A stretch of 64,000 nucleotides of DNA from Neolewinella xylanilytica (GCF_002934605.1 NZ_PTJC01000005.1:1426001-1490000); one strand, 5' to 3'. Shown: positions 53,165 to 62,757, counted from the stretch's first letter. Notes: generated from the letters alone by a model not told the origin. Made by a program: numbers and translations.

Positions 53165-54280
53165 GTGGAGGAATGCGAGTCGATCACCGGCTCTACCCAG
53201 CTAGCTACCGCCTCCGTAGCAACCGATACCTGCGTTGGCTTGGCCGACGACAACGTCTGGTACAAATTCAAATTCACGGGAGGATTCAACTCCGTTACCG
53301 TACGCCAAACCGGTGGCACCGGCAACGGGATCGTCGTGCAGGAAATCGGCGGCCCGGTCGGGGCCAATACCTGTAACGAACAGCTCACCTCGGATAATCC
53401 GGAAATCGAGCTGTTTTTTGGGGTGGGGGAAGACAGTACCTGGCTGCGCATCTTTACCCCGGGGAAGGGAACCTACGCCGAATTTACCATCTGCGCGACC
53501 GAGCTCGATCGCCGGATCGCGGAGGGGGAGGGATATACCGAGGCTACCCCAGTTGTCTTCGACGGTTCGGGCGCTGCCGGGGAGTTCGTCGACGTAAGCG
53601 TTGCCTCGGGAATCGTAGCCAGCATCGAGAACACCCAGGCCCTGGGGGCGGTCACCGTGAGTTTTTACGACTACGACGGTCCTGCCCGGGAGGTGGACGA
53701 AACGGGAGCCGTATACCTTAACCGCAACATCACCATCGTACCCGAAAACCAACCGGAAGATTCGGTGGCCGTTCGCCTCCACCTCACCGAGGAAGACATC
53801 CGCAGCGTACTCGACACCGGCGTCATTTCCGCGGCCAATACACTGGCAATCACTAAAATGGCCTCCTCGGCGTGTTCCGGCACCTTCCCCGGTGGCGGCG
53901 AACCGGTGGCGTTTCGGGGGGTAGGCGCATACGGAGCCGGCGGGTACCTCGAGATTGCCGTGCCGTCCTTCAGTGAGTTTTTCATCCATCCCGCCGGTCA
54001 GGCCCTGAGCACTTCCGTGACGGACAATCGGTACACCACGGCCCCGTGGACGGTAGCGCCGGATCCGGTGGGTAACCGGGTGGTCCTTACCGCTCCCCCC
54101 GAATTACACGGTAAGACCGTGTGGGCGGAAGTGTTTACGGCGGATGGCCGCAAAGTGATGAACACCACTCTGGCCCCGGGCCCACTGCGGCCGCTGGACA
54201 GTTCTGCCTGGCCGTCGGGTACGTACACCGTGGTCCTTACCTCCGCCGGTACCCGTACTTCGGTGCGCATCGTTAAGTAG
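53165..54280 (+). pseudogene. 5'-truncated secreted protein with T9SS sorting domain
   Basis: 371 codons open from a GTG directly after an in-frame stop (53159-53161). There is no signal peptide, although the C-terminus is a T9SS type A domain ('WTVAPDPVGNRVVLTAPPEL...WPSGTYTVVL'), which needs Sec export. The first residues ('CESITGSTQLATASVATDTC', 'ADDNVWYKFKF') look like the inside of the pre-peptidase-like beta-sandwich repeats common in Bacteroidota surface proteins, so the 5' end is probably missing. The 180 bases upstream show no usable leader. Either a gene remnant or a gene with a start lost by mutation. A family A repeat begins on the last base of its stop. Confidence 0.65.
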
Positions 54281-54300
54281 GGCGGCGGAGCGCGGGAGCC
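54280..54300 (+). repeat. Dispersed GC-rich element, copy directly after a stop codon (family A)
   Basis: GGCGGCGGAGCGCGGGAGCC preceded by G. It is identical over 21 bases to 15078-15098. It starts on the last base of the stop of the truncated T9SS gene and sits about 70 bases before the macroglobulin gene. Confidence 0.7.
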
Positions 54301-54371
54301 GGGATCCTTTCACAGATTCTTAACAGGAATCCGATGTGTAGTCCGGTTAACACCGGCATCAATGGGGTGTT

Positions 54372-57300
54372 ATGCCAACCAAGCTTTACTCTATGCGCCA
54401 CCTAATCATCGTTTTTATCGCTTTTTTTGCGGGTACCCTTATGGCCCAGAATTTTCCGGATGCCTACGCCACAATCGATTCGCTGAGCCAGCCCGGCCAG
54501 TACCGCAGTGCCCTCACCGCGGCCGAAGCGGGCTTCACCGAAGCGCGGGATGCGGGCCAGCAGGATCATATGGCCCGGCTGCTGGCCTACCGGGCCGGGT
54601 TCGTACGGCAACTCGAGGAAGACGGGGTACAAGCCGCCGTCGACCTGCTACGCCAGGCTACCCGGGCATACCCCGACCTGGAAACCTATACCGCCCTGGC
54701 CCATCTGCTGCTTGGCGAATACTACCACCGCTACGCCGAGGAGAACGGTTACCGGCTCAGCGAGCTGACCACCGTTGGTGAAGCGCCGGTACCGGACAGC
54801 CTGCCGCTGGCCGATTACGGTATGGACGAACTGCGCTTCCTCAGCCAGCGAAATATCTATCGAGCCCTCGAGCTCACCCACGACAACCGCACCCCGCTGG
54901 AAGAAATCCCTGGCCTGATCGAAGGTGGAGAAGGGCGTACGGCCGAGCTCCCCACCCTCTACGACCTGATTATCGACCGGGCCATGAACGTGCTCGGCAG
55001 TTCGTTGGGCTCCCTTACGGACGACCGGCCCGTAAATCCGGAATCCCTACTCGTACCGGCCGAAGCCTTCGCGTCCATCGACCTGACCCTTAACTACGAC
55101 CTGCGCAAGGGCACCCCCCGCAAGCTGCTGGTCTACCAACAGTGGATCGCCTATCATTTAGATGCCGGCGGACCGGCCCTCCTCCACGCCGATCTGCAGC
55201 GGATGGAATTCGTACGCCAACTCGGCGTCGCCGACACTACCTATCTCACCGCCCTCGAACGGATGTACGATAGCTACACCGGCGTGGCCACCCGCGACCG
55301 CATCCTGGTCGAAATGGCCCGGGTGCTCAACGGCGATAACGAGGCCCTCGGCGAGCGGCCCCGGGTGCGTGCGCTGGCGTTGCTGGACCGGGTAGGGGAG
55401 GACGATCCCGTCGCCCGCGCCGCCGCCGCCCAGCTACGGGCAAACATCACCCAACGTAGCCTCGACGCCGAAACCCACGCCTTTTACCCACTTCGCCAAC
55501 ACCTGCTGGTCGGGCTCGGCTACCGCAACCTGGAGCGGGTCTATTACCGCGTCTACGCCATCGATGCGGCGGACGGCCAACAGCCCAGCTACCGCACCGA
55601 CCGGATGCGGGAGGAACTGGCTTCGTTACAGGTCGTGGCCCGTGGGAGTCAGCGGCTGTCCGCAAACGACGACTACAGCGCCCACCGCACCGAGCTGGAC
55701 CTGGACCCCCTGCCGGCGGGCGCCTACCGGCTGGTGGTGGCCAGTGAAGAAGACCTCGCGGCCGAGAACGTCACCTTCAGCGCGGTCGATTTCCAGGTGA
55801 CGGATATCGCCGCCATGAAGATCAACGGGGAGGACGGCGACTTCATGCAGGTGACCAACCGGACGACCGGCGCGGCCCTGACCGACGTGGAAGTCACCCT
55901 CCGCCGTGAGAACCGCCGGGGCAATTATCAGGCGGCCGGTACGCGGCGGACCGACCGGAACGGCACCTTCGAGTTGCCCGGTGGCGACCGTTACGTCAAT
56001 TACCAACTGATCCTTACCCGACCGGGAACGAAGGACCGCCTCGTAACGAACCAGTATGCCTACAGCCGCAACGAAGGCGAAGGGCGGAGTACCGACTACA
56101 CCACGCTGCTCACCGACCGCCCGATCTACCGCCCGGGCCAGACGGTGCACCTCTACGGCTTGCGCTACCGCCAGGATCCCGATGGCATGCCCGCGATCCT
56201 CCCCAACGATCGGGTGACGGTGACCCTTCGCGACGCCAACTACCAGGTCGTCAGCAGCCAGGAAGCGACTGCCGATGCCTTCGGGCGCTTCAGCCTGGAT
56301 TTCGAGCTGCCGGAAGGTGGCCTTACCGGGGAGTTCACCTTACAGACCGACAACGGCAGCGCGGGCTTCCGGGTCGAGGAATACAAACGCCCCCGCTTCG
56401 AAGTCACCCTCGACGGTCCCGATAGCGCCCCCGCCGGTGAGGAGGTGACGGTAACGGGCACCGCCCTTACCTACGCCGGTCCGCCGGTGAGCGAGTCTCA
56501 GGTCAGCTACCGCGTCTACCTGGAGGAAGTACGCTGGTTTTATTCCTACTTCCGCGGCAACGGTGGGGGCAACGAGCGCGAATTGCTCACCAGCGGCACC
56601 ACCCAAACCGCCGAAGACGGCACCTTTTCGGTTCCCTTTACCCTGCCGGAAAATCTCCGAGCCCCCGGTTACGGCCGTTACCGCTTCGTTGTCGAGGCTG
56701 ACGTGACCGACCCCACCGGGGAGACCCACGAAGCCACGACCTCCATCGCCCTGCGCGGGGAGCGGCCGGCGGTGGCGGTCACCCCCGAGCGGGAAACCGT
56801 AGACCGGGGCGACAGCCTGACGCTGAACCTGGTAAGCGATGGCGAGGAAGCCGTGGAGATCAACGTACGCGTGGTGCCCGTCACCAAACCCAACGCCGCC
56901 CTCCTCGAACGGCCCTGGCAGATGCCCGACCGGCCCGTTATCAATCGAAGCGCCTTCGAACGCAACTTTCCCTACTTGGCATACGCTCCGGTCCCGGAGC
57001 TCACCGAATGGCCGGTTGCCGGAGATGCGGTCTTCGAGGAAAACGTCACGATTGTCGGGGAGCAGGAGCTCCTGCGCTTCGCCGCCACCTTTCCCGTCGG
57101 CCACTACCGCATCGAATGGAGCTACCCCGACGGCACCACCGGGCAACCGGCTACCTTCAGCGTGTACGACGCGGACGAAGCCAGCTTACCCGCCGGAATG
57201 CTGTACCAACTGGATCGGCTCGAGGACTCCGTGCGGGTAGGGGAAGAACTGACCTTCCGCCTTCTTTCCGCCGTGGAGCTACCGCTCGTACTGAGTCAGT

Positions 57301-60300
57301 GGCAGAGCCGCCGGGGTGTTACGTTTGGCCGCACTGCCTCCGATGGCAGTCTCCGCTTCACGTATACTCCCACCGAAGCGGACCGCGGCGGCCTGACTTT
57401 CGAGTTCGCCTTTGTCCGCTTCAATCGTTCCTTCACCGAGCGCCGGCAGCTCGAACTGCCCTGGGACGACAAGAAGCTGGAAGTCACCTATACTACTTTC
57501 CGCGACCGACTGCGCCCCGGCGAGCCCGAGCAGTGGACCATCGAACTCCGCAGCCCGGACGGGGAGCCCGCCGCCGCGGCCGCTTTGGCTACGATGTACG
57601 ACGCCAGTCTGGACCAACTCTACAGCGGACAGGGCTGGGCCTTCTCGCCCTACCCCCAGTTCTACGGCGGACCGTCGCTGACGGAAGGAGGGAGTTTCGG
57701 CAGTGCCTACGGGCGGGCGTACGGTACGCCGGTCGACCCGGTGACCGACACCATTCCCGATCTCCCCGAACTGCAGTTGCCCTTCGGACGCGACCTGACG
57801 TTACAATTGCGGGGAAAAGTAATGGGGGTGGAAATGCGCTCGAATGCCGTGCAACGCTTTGAAGCAGAATCGCTGGACGAGGCGGCCGTATCCGGTATGG
57901 CTGCCCCGCAATCCGCCTCACCACCCCCACCCCCGACCGCCGAAGCGGAAGACGCGCAGGGAGGTGAGCCGGTAAACATCCGCACCAACCTCCAGGAAAC
58001 CGCCTTCTGGCTCCCCGAACTGACCGCCGGGGAGGATGGTGCCCTCCGCATCAGCTTCACCAGCCCCGAGGCGCTCACCGCCTGGAAATTCCGCCTCTTC
58101 AGCCACGATAAGGCGCTGCGCTACGTCATCTCCGAGCGGGAAATCATTACCCAGAAGGAACTGATGGTGCTGCCCAACGTACCGCGCTTCCTGCGGGAGG
58201 GCGACCGCATCGAGCTCACCGCCCGCGTTTCCAACACCACGGATACGGCCATGGACGCCACCGTCGAACTGGAACTCTTTGACCCGCAAACGGGAAAGGT
58301 GATTCCGCTGAGCGAATTTTCGGGCGCCGGAGCGCAGGAAGAACGGCCAATACGTCAATCGGTGAAGCTCACCGCCCAGGGTTCCGCTACCGCCCGCTTT
58401 GCTCTCTACGTGCCGGAAGGAAAGGCCCTGGACGGTCCGGTCGGGTACCGCATCATCGCCCGCAGTGAGCGCTTCAGTGACGGCGAGGAGAACGTCATTC
58501 CCGTCCTGAGCGACCGGACGCTGATCACCGCCCGGGTACCCTTCTACCTGCGTCGCGGCGACAACAAGACCGTCGAGCTGCCCCTGCTGGCCGACTACGA
58601 CAGCCAGACCCTCGAGCACGTCGGCTACACCTTCGAGGCGACCACCAATCCCGCCTGGCTGGCCCTGAAGGCATTGCCCTACCTGATGGAATATCCCTAC
58701 GACTGCACCGAGCAGCTCGCCAACCGCTACTTCGCCAACCAGCTGGCGTACGTCACGGTATCGACCAAGCCCGTACTGGAAGAAGTCTTCCGGAAGTGGC
58801 AGGCCGACAGCAGCGCCCTACTCAGCGAGCTCGAGCAGAACCAGGACCTAAAGGCCGCCCTGATTACCGAGACCCCCTGGGTCCGGGAAGCCCAATCCGA
58901 AAGCGAACAGCGCGCCCGCATTGCCGATCTCTTCCAACTAAAGCGATTGGCCAAGGAGCAAAAGGAATCCCTCGCCAAGCTGGCCGCCCGCCAGGAATCC
59001 GATGGCTCCTATAGCTGGTTCCCGGGTGGTCCGTCCAATCCCTACATGACCCAGTACGTGCTGGAGACCTTCGGGCGAATGCGAGCACTAGGGGTCATCG
59101 GTGCCGAGCAGGAACCCACCGTAGACCGGATCGCCGAGGCCGCGATGGCGTACCTCGACGCACAAATGCAGGAAGCCTACGGGCGGCTTTTCGATCGAAC
59201 CCAGGATTCCGTGCAGCTTCGCGAAAACTACCGCCCGAGCCCGCTGCAGCTGCACTATCTCTATGCCCGGGGCCAGTTTGCCTCAACCGGAGCATCGGAT
59301 ACCGAAGCACTCCGTTTCTTCCGCGACCGGGCCTTCGCTACCTGGACCGATTACGGATTGTACGAGCAAGCCCTGATCGCCCTCATCGCCGCGGCGGCGG
59401 ACAGGGACCTGGGCACGGCGATCCTCACGAGCCTGCGCGAACGGGCGATCCGGTCCGACGAGTTCGGGATGTACTGGAAGTACGAGCGGGGTTTCCGCTG
59501 GAACAATCTGCCCATCGAGACCCATACCCGCATCCTGGAGGCGTTCCGTACCATCGATCCCCGCCCCGCGGAACTCGAAGATATGCGGCTCTGGCTGTTG
59601 ACCAACAAGCGGACCAACGCCTGGCCGACGACCAAAGCGACCGCGGCGGCCGTCTACGCCCTGCTGAACGCCGAAGGTAGCTTCTCCGTCGATCAGCCTA
59701 CCGTACCGTTGAAAGTCCGCTGGCCCGAAGCCTCCCGCGAATGGAGCAAGCGGGTGGCCGATCTGCAGGAAAAGCCGGAAGCAGCCACCGGAGCCTTTAC
59801 CTTACGCTTGCCCGCTTCGGAAGTCAGCCGCGATCTGGCGCGCGTCCGCCTCAGCAATACCGGCAATGACTTGGTGTGGGGTGGCATCTACTGGCAGTAC
59901 ACCGAGGTGGCGGATCAGGTAACGGAAAGCAACAACGGCCCCCTGACCCTGCAACGGGAGTTATTTCTGCGTACCGGCGATCGCCTGGAACCCCTCACCG
60001 AAGCCGCTAGCCTGCAGCCGGGCGATCGCGTTACTGTACGCCTCACCGTCACGAGCGACCGGGACATGGACTTCGTTCACGTTAAGGACCGCCGCGCCGC
60101 CACCTTCGAGCCCGTGGAAGTACTTTCCAGCTATACCTACCAAAACGGACTGGGCTACTACTTCTCCCCGGGCGACCTGGCCACCAACTTCTTCATCAGC
60201 GACCTGCCGAAGGGCACCTTCACCCTCGAGTACGACCTCTTCACGACCTACGCCGGCAGTTTCAGCAATGGTCTGGGGCGGGTGGAGTGTATGTATGCGC

Positions 60301-60347
60301 CTGAGTTTGGAGGAAATTCGGCTGGAGGCCGGGTTGAAGTACGGTAG
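54372..60347 (+). CDS. Bacterial alpha-2-macroglobulin family protein
   Basis: 1991 residues with signal peptide ('MRHLIIVFIAFFAGTLMAQ', start at ATG 54372 or 54393). MG-type beta-sandwich domains fill the first 1100 residues ('TLLTDRPIYRPGQTVHLYGL' is the MG2/MG3 hallmark). 'TNLQETAFWLPELTAGEDGA' introduces the alpha-2-macroglobulin core. 'LPYLMEYPYDCTEQLANRYF' holds the CxEQ thioester motif (Cys1445), followed by the alpha/alpha TED barrel and a C-terminal receptor-binding-like domain. An Ala/Pro linker with five prolines lies at about 1178-1190. Such proteins trap proteases in the periplasm or on the envelope via the thioester. The usual partner gene pbpC is not beside it. A family A repeat core lies inside the gene at about 58322-58341. 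Confidence 0.93.
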   Translation: MPTKLYSMRHLIIVFIAFFAGTLMAQNFPDAYATIDSLSQPGQYRSALTAAEAGFTEARDAGQQDHMARLLAYRAGFVRQLEEDGVQAAVDLLRQATRAYPDLETYTALAHLLLGEYYHRYAEENGYRLSELTTVGEAPVPDSLPLADYGMDELRFLSQRNIYRALELTHDNRTPLEEIPGLIEGGEGRTAELPTLYDLIIDRAMNVLGSSLGSLTDDRPVNPESLLVPAEAFASIDLTLNYDLRKGTPRKLLVYQQWIAYHLDAGGPALLHADLQRMEFVRQLGVADTTYLTALERMYDSYTGVATRDRILVEMARVLNGDNEALGERPRVRALALLDRVGEDDPVARAAAAQLRANITQRSLDAETHAFYPLRQHLLVGLGYRNLERVYYRVYAIDAADGQQPSYRTDRMREELASLQVVARGSQRLSANDDYSAHRTELDLDPLPAGAYRLVVASEEDLAAENVTFSAVDFQVTDIAAMKINGEDGDFMQVTNRTTGAALTDVEVTLRRENRRGNYQAAGTRRTDRNGTFELPGGDRYVNYQLILTRPGTKDRLVTNQYAYSRNEGEGRSTDYTTLLTDRPIYRPGQTVHLYGLRYRQDPDGMPAILPNDRVTVTLRDANYQVVSSQEATADAFGRFSLDFELPEGGLTGEFTLQTDNGSAGFRVEEYKRPRFEVTLDGPDSAPAGEEVTVTGTALTYAGPPVSESQVSYRVYLEEVRWFYSYFRGNGGGNERELLTSGTTQTAEDGTFSVPFTLPENLRAPGYGRYRFVVEADVTDPTGETHEATTSIALRGERPAVAVTPERETVDRGDSLTLNLVSDGEEAVEINVRVVPVTKPNAALLERPWQMPDRPVINRSAFERNFPYLAYAPVPELTEWPVAGDAVFEENVTIVGEQELLRFAATFPVGHYRIEWSYPDGTTGQPATFSVYDADEASLPAGMLYQLDRLEDSVRVGEELTFRLLSAVELPLVLSQWQSRRGVTFGRTASDGSLRFTYTPTEADRGGLTFEFAFVRFNRSFTERRQLELPWDDKKLEVTYTTFRDRLRPGEPEQWTIELRSPDGEPAAAAALATMYDASLDQLYSGQGWAFSPYPQFYGGPSLTEGGSFGSAYGRAYGTPVDPVTDTIPDLPELQLPFGRDLTLQLRGKVMGVEMRSNAVQRFEAESLDEAAVSGMAAPQSASPPPPPTAEAEDAQGGEPVNIRTNLQETAFWLPELTAGEDGALRISFTSPEALTAWKFRLFSHDKALRYVISEREIITQKELMVLPNVPRFLREGDRIELTARVSNTTDTAMDATVELELFDPQTGKVIPLSEFSGAGAQEERPIRQSVKLTAQGSATARFALYVPEGKALDGPVGYRIIARSERFSDGEENVIPVLSDRTLITARVPFYLRRGDNKTVELPLLADYDSQTLEHVGYTFEATTNPAWLALKALPYLMEYPYDCTEQLANRYFANQLAYVTVSTKPVLEEVFRKWQADSSALLSELEQNQDLKAALITETPWVREAQSESEQRARIADLFQLKRLAKEQKESLAKLAARQESDGSYSWFPGGPSNPYMTQYVLETFGRMRALGVIGAEQEPTVDRIAEAAMAYLDAQMQEAYGRLFDRTQDSVQLRENYRPSPLQLHYLYARGQFASTGASDTEALRFFRDRAFATWTDYGLYEQALIALIAAAADRDLGTAILTSLRERAIRSDEFGMYWKYERGFRWNNLPIETHTRILEAFRTIDPRPAELEDMRLWLLTNKRTNAWPTTKATAAAVYALLNAEGSFSVDQPTVPLKVRWPEASREWSKRVADLQEKPEAATGAFTLRLPASEVSRDLARVRLSNTGNDLVWGGIYWQYTEVADQVTESNNGPLTLQRELFLRTGDRLEPLTEAASLQPGDRVTVRLTVTSDRDMDFVHVKDRRAATFEPVEVLSSYTYQNGLGYYFSPGDLATNFFISDLPKGTFTLEYDLFTTYAGSFSNGLGRVECMYAPEFGGNSAGGRVEVR

Positions 60348-60382
60348 TTAAGTAGTCGCCGGCTTCGCTTCCGGGGTAGTAC

Positions 60383-60482
60383 GTTAGTTCTTTAGTCTTT
60401 TAGTCTTTTAGTCTTATAGTCTTTTAGTCGGCTTCGCCGGTAAGTGCGGGCCGACTAAAAGACTAATGAACTAAAAGACTAA
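60383..60482. repeat. GACTAAAAG repeat block with long hairpin, copy 2 (family B)
   Basis: TTAGTCTTT-type units on the left are answered by GACTAAAAG units on the right. Bases 60417-60432 (TAGTCTTTTAGTCGGC) and 60450-60465 form a perfect 16-bp stem around a 17-base loop. The outer units can extend the structure imperfectly. It lies between the convergent macroglobulin and LytTR genes, so it may work as a bidirectional terminator. The left stem is shared exactly with the block at 47017-47040. Confidence 0.8.
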
Positions 60483-60485
60483 ACC

Positions 60486-61211
60486 CTACAGCTTCAGCTT
60501 CTCAATCCGGTCAGCCAACGTCTCCCGGTAGCTTTTGCCCACGGGTAGGGTAGTAACCTTTCCCTTTTCCATAACCTCGACCATATTCCCCTGCAGGGCC
60601 TCGATGCGGTTGAGGTTGACGATATAGCTGCGGTGGATGCGCTGGAAGTCGCCGGTGGGGAGCTTGTCTTCGAGGCTCTTCATGGTTTGGAGGGTGATGA
60701 CCCGGTCGTTGGGCAGGCGGATGATGACGTAGTCCTTGAGGCCTTCGATGTAGACGATCTCCTCGAGGTTGACGCGGACGAGCTTCTTGTCGGCCTTGAC
60801 GAAAAAGTAGCCGGGGCCGCCATCCTGTACCGGTAGGGCCTTGGCTTTTTGCTTCAGCTCGGCTTGCTTGACGGCCCGGTTGCAGGCCTGGAGGAAGCGG
60901 TCGGTACTGATGGGTTTGACCAGGTAGTCCAGGGCGTTAAGCTCGAAGCCATCCAGGGCGTAGTTCGGGTAGGCGGTCGTGAAGATGGTGACCGGCGGGT
61001 CCGACAGGCTGCGCAGGAAATCCGTACCGGTCAGCTGCGGCATATTGATGTCGAGAAACATCAGGTCCACGTCTTCCTTTTTCAGGATTTCGTTCGCTTC
61101 GAAGGCGTTGTCGCACTTCGCGATGAGTTCGATTTCGGGGATCTTCTCCAGGTAGGTTTCCAGAATGTCTTGTGCTAGGGGTTCGTCGTCGACGATGATG
61201 GCGTTGATCAT
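60486..61211 (-). CDS. LytTR-family response regulator
   Basis: 241 residues. The receiver domain has 'IVDDEPLAQDILETYLEKIP' (acidic pocket), 'VDLMFLDINMPQLTGTDFLR' with the phospho-acceptor Asp in FLDI, and 'FTTAYPNYALDGFEL'. The C-terminal LytTR DNA-binding domain contains 'EEIVYIEGLKDYVIIRLPND' and 'FQRIHRSYIVNLNRIEAL'. It is controlled by the LytS-type kinase encoded 81 bases upstream on the same strand. The targets are unknown. Confidence 0.95.
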   Translation of the reverse strand: MINAIIVDDEPLAQDILETYLEKIPEIELIAKCDNAFEANEILKKEDVDLMFLDINMPQLTGTDFLRSLSDPPVTIFTTAYPNYALDGFELNALDYLVKPISTDRFLQACNRAVKQAELKQKAKALPVQDGGPGYFFVKADKKLVRVNLEEIVYIEGLKDYVIIRLPNDRVITLQTMKSLEDKLPTGDFQRIHRSYIVNLNRIEALQGNMVEVMEKGKVTTLPVGKSYRETLADRIEKLKL

Positions 61212-61292
61212 AGTTGTTGATTTGCTAGGGGATGGAATAAAATTAAGGATCTTCGGATCTAGGGTGGGCCGTCGGCCGGGGCAAGCAGGCTT

Positions 61293-62378
61293 CTATAGCT
61301 GTAAGTTCAGGTGGATGGCATAGGTGCTGGGGGATTCCCGGATCTCGAGCTGGTGGCAATTGGGATAGAGGAGTTCCAGCCTGCGCCGCACGTTGACCAG
61401 GCCGATGCCACCGCTGGGGCGGGCGGCGTCGGGGGGGCGGGGAAGGACATTGCCCTTGGTGTTTTCGAGGGCGAAGTGGATTGACTTGGGTTCAACGTGG
61501 AGGGTGGCGTGGACGAATCCGCCCTTGATGGCCGCGTTGATGCCGTGCTTGAAACTGTTTTCCAGGAAGGGAATTAGCAGCAGGGGCGCGATCTGTTGGT
61601 CGACCACGTTGCCCTTTACCTCCAGGGAGATGTCGATGCCTTCGCGCTGCCGCAGCCGTTCCAGATCGAGGTAGTTGCGTAAATAATTGATCTCCTTGCG
61701 CAGGGGTACCATCGGTTCGTTGCACTCGTAGAGCATGTACCGCATCATCTCGGAGAGCTTGATAACGATGTCGGGAGCCTTATCGGACTTTTTCAGGGTC
61801 AGGGCGTAAAGGCTGTTTAGGGTGTTGAACAGAAAGTGCGGATTGATCTGCGATTTCAGGAAGCGCAGTTCCGACTGCATGGTCTCGTTCTCGGCCTGCT
61901 GCATTTTGCGGTTTTCGGCGATCCAGTCGGTCATGATCTTACCGATCGAGCTGACGCCACCAATGAGGAAATTTCCGAAGAAGTAGGCGCCCATATTGTT
62001 GAGTAAGTCGATTTGAATCGTCTCCCGGTAGGAGAAGAGAAAGTATTTGATCACCAGTTCGAGGGGCGTGAAGAGCACCGACAAACCGATCAGCGCCGCC
62101 GTGTACACCAGGTATTTACCCGTCTTAAGGTAGGTGGGGAACAGGAAGAGCAGGTTCGTATACACCACGATGGCGAAGACCAGCACGGTGATGAGTTCGT
62201 TGACGATCGCCAGTCCCAACCCGATTTCTCCGGTTTGCATCTGCAGGATGACCAGGATCCAGAAGAAAACAAACCAACCGATCCCGTGGTAGAAAGGCCG
62301 GCGCACGAGCGTACTGCCCAGGCGGTCGGCAAAATGACTGATCTGGGCGCCTGCGGATTCTCGGGTGGCGGTCGACAT
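61293..62378 (-). CDS. LytS-type sensor histidine kinase
   Basis: 361 residues from ATG 62378; the frame is open upstream but composition and the divergent gene argue against it. Four membrane helices lie at about 25-155 ('HGIGWFVFFWILVILQM', 'ELITVLVFAIVVYTNLLFLF', 'YLVYTAALIGLSVLFTPLEL', 'YFFGNFLIGGVSS'). A coiled linker and the His_kinase motif 'LKSQINPHFLFNTLNSLYAL' follow with the phospho-acceptor His. The ATPase part has 'PLLLIPFLENSFKHGIN' (N box) and 'GGIGLVNVRRRLELLYP' (G box). The kinase presumably phosphorylates the LytTR regulator downstream. Confidence 0.94.
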   Translation of the reverse strand: MSTATRESAGAQISHFADRLGSTLVRRPFYHGIGWFVFFWILVILQMQTGEIGLGLAIVNELITVLVFAIVVYTNLLFLFPTYLKTGKYLVYTAALIGLSVLFTPLELVIKYFLFSYRETIQIDLLNNMGAYFFGNFLIGGVSSIGKIMTDWIAENRKMQQAENETMQSELRFLKSQINPHFLFNTLNSLYALTLKKSDKAPDIVIKLSEMMRYMLYECNEPMVPLRKEINYLRNYLDLERLRQREGIDISLEVKGNVVDQQIAPLLLIPFLENSFKHGINAAIKGGFVHATLHVEPKSIHFALENTKGNVLPRPPDAARPSGGIGLVNVRRRLELLYPNCHQLEIRESPSTYAIHLNLQL

Positions 62379-62493
62379 GGGCCGTAAAATAAGGTGGAGG
62401 GAGGGGTTCGGGGAAGGAATTTCTACCAATCCGGCTTCCGCGGCGATGAAAGGGGCCTCCAACAATTACCGGGGGCTAACCGTTTTCCCGCCT

Positions 62494-62757
62494 ATGGGAA
62501 CGTACCTCATCGCAGCCGTAGCCGCGGCCATCATCTACCGGATCGGACGGGAAGTCATGGGCAGTTTCCGACACCCGGACGACGAGGAGCTCCTCGACTA
62601 CTGGAACGGGGTGACGCGGGATGAGGATCGCGGCGCTTACCGACAGATCAGCGAACACCTCTCTAGCTGCGATAGCTGCCGCGACCGGCTGGACGAGCTG
62701 CGCAAACGTCCCGGGGGCCCGGGAGCGCATTCCCCGCTGATCACCCGGCGCTACTAA
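62494..62757 (+). CDS. Small membrane protein with zinc-finger-like H-x3-C-x2-C motif
   Basis: 87 residues from ATG 62494; an ATG at 62446 would add a poor leader. An N-terminal membrane helix ('MGTYLIAAVAAAIIYRIG') is followed by 'DDEELLDYWNGVTRDED' and 'ISEHLSSCDSCRDRLDELRK', which contains His-x3-Cys-x2-Cys as in anti-sigma factor zinc fingers (zf-HC2/ZAS). In classical anti-sigma factors the finger precedes the membrane helix; here the order is reversed. No sigma factor gene is adjacent. Divergent from the LytS-type kinase. Confidence 0.65.
   Translation: MGTYLIAAVAAAIIYRIGREVMGSFRHPDDEELLDYWNGVTRDEDRGAYRQISEHLSSCDSCRDRLDELRKRPGGPGAHSPLITRRY

Noticed and set aside
60383-60482. Possible CRISPR-like array of GACTAAAAG units
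   Set aside because: The units are 7-10 bases with no unique spacers and no cas genes nearby. It is a short tandem/inverted repeat, not CRISPR.
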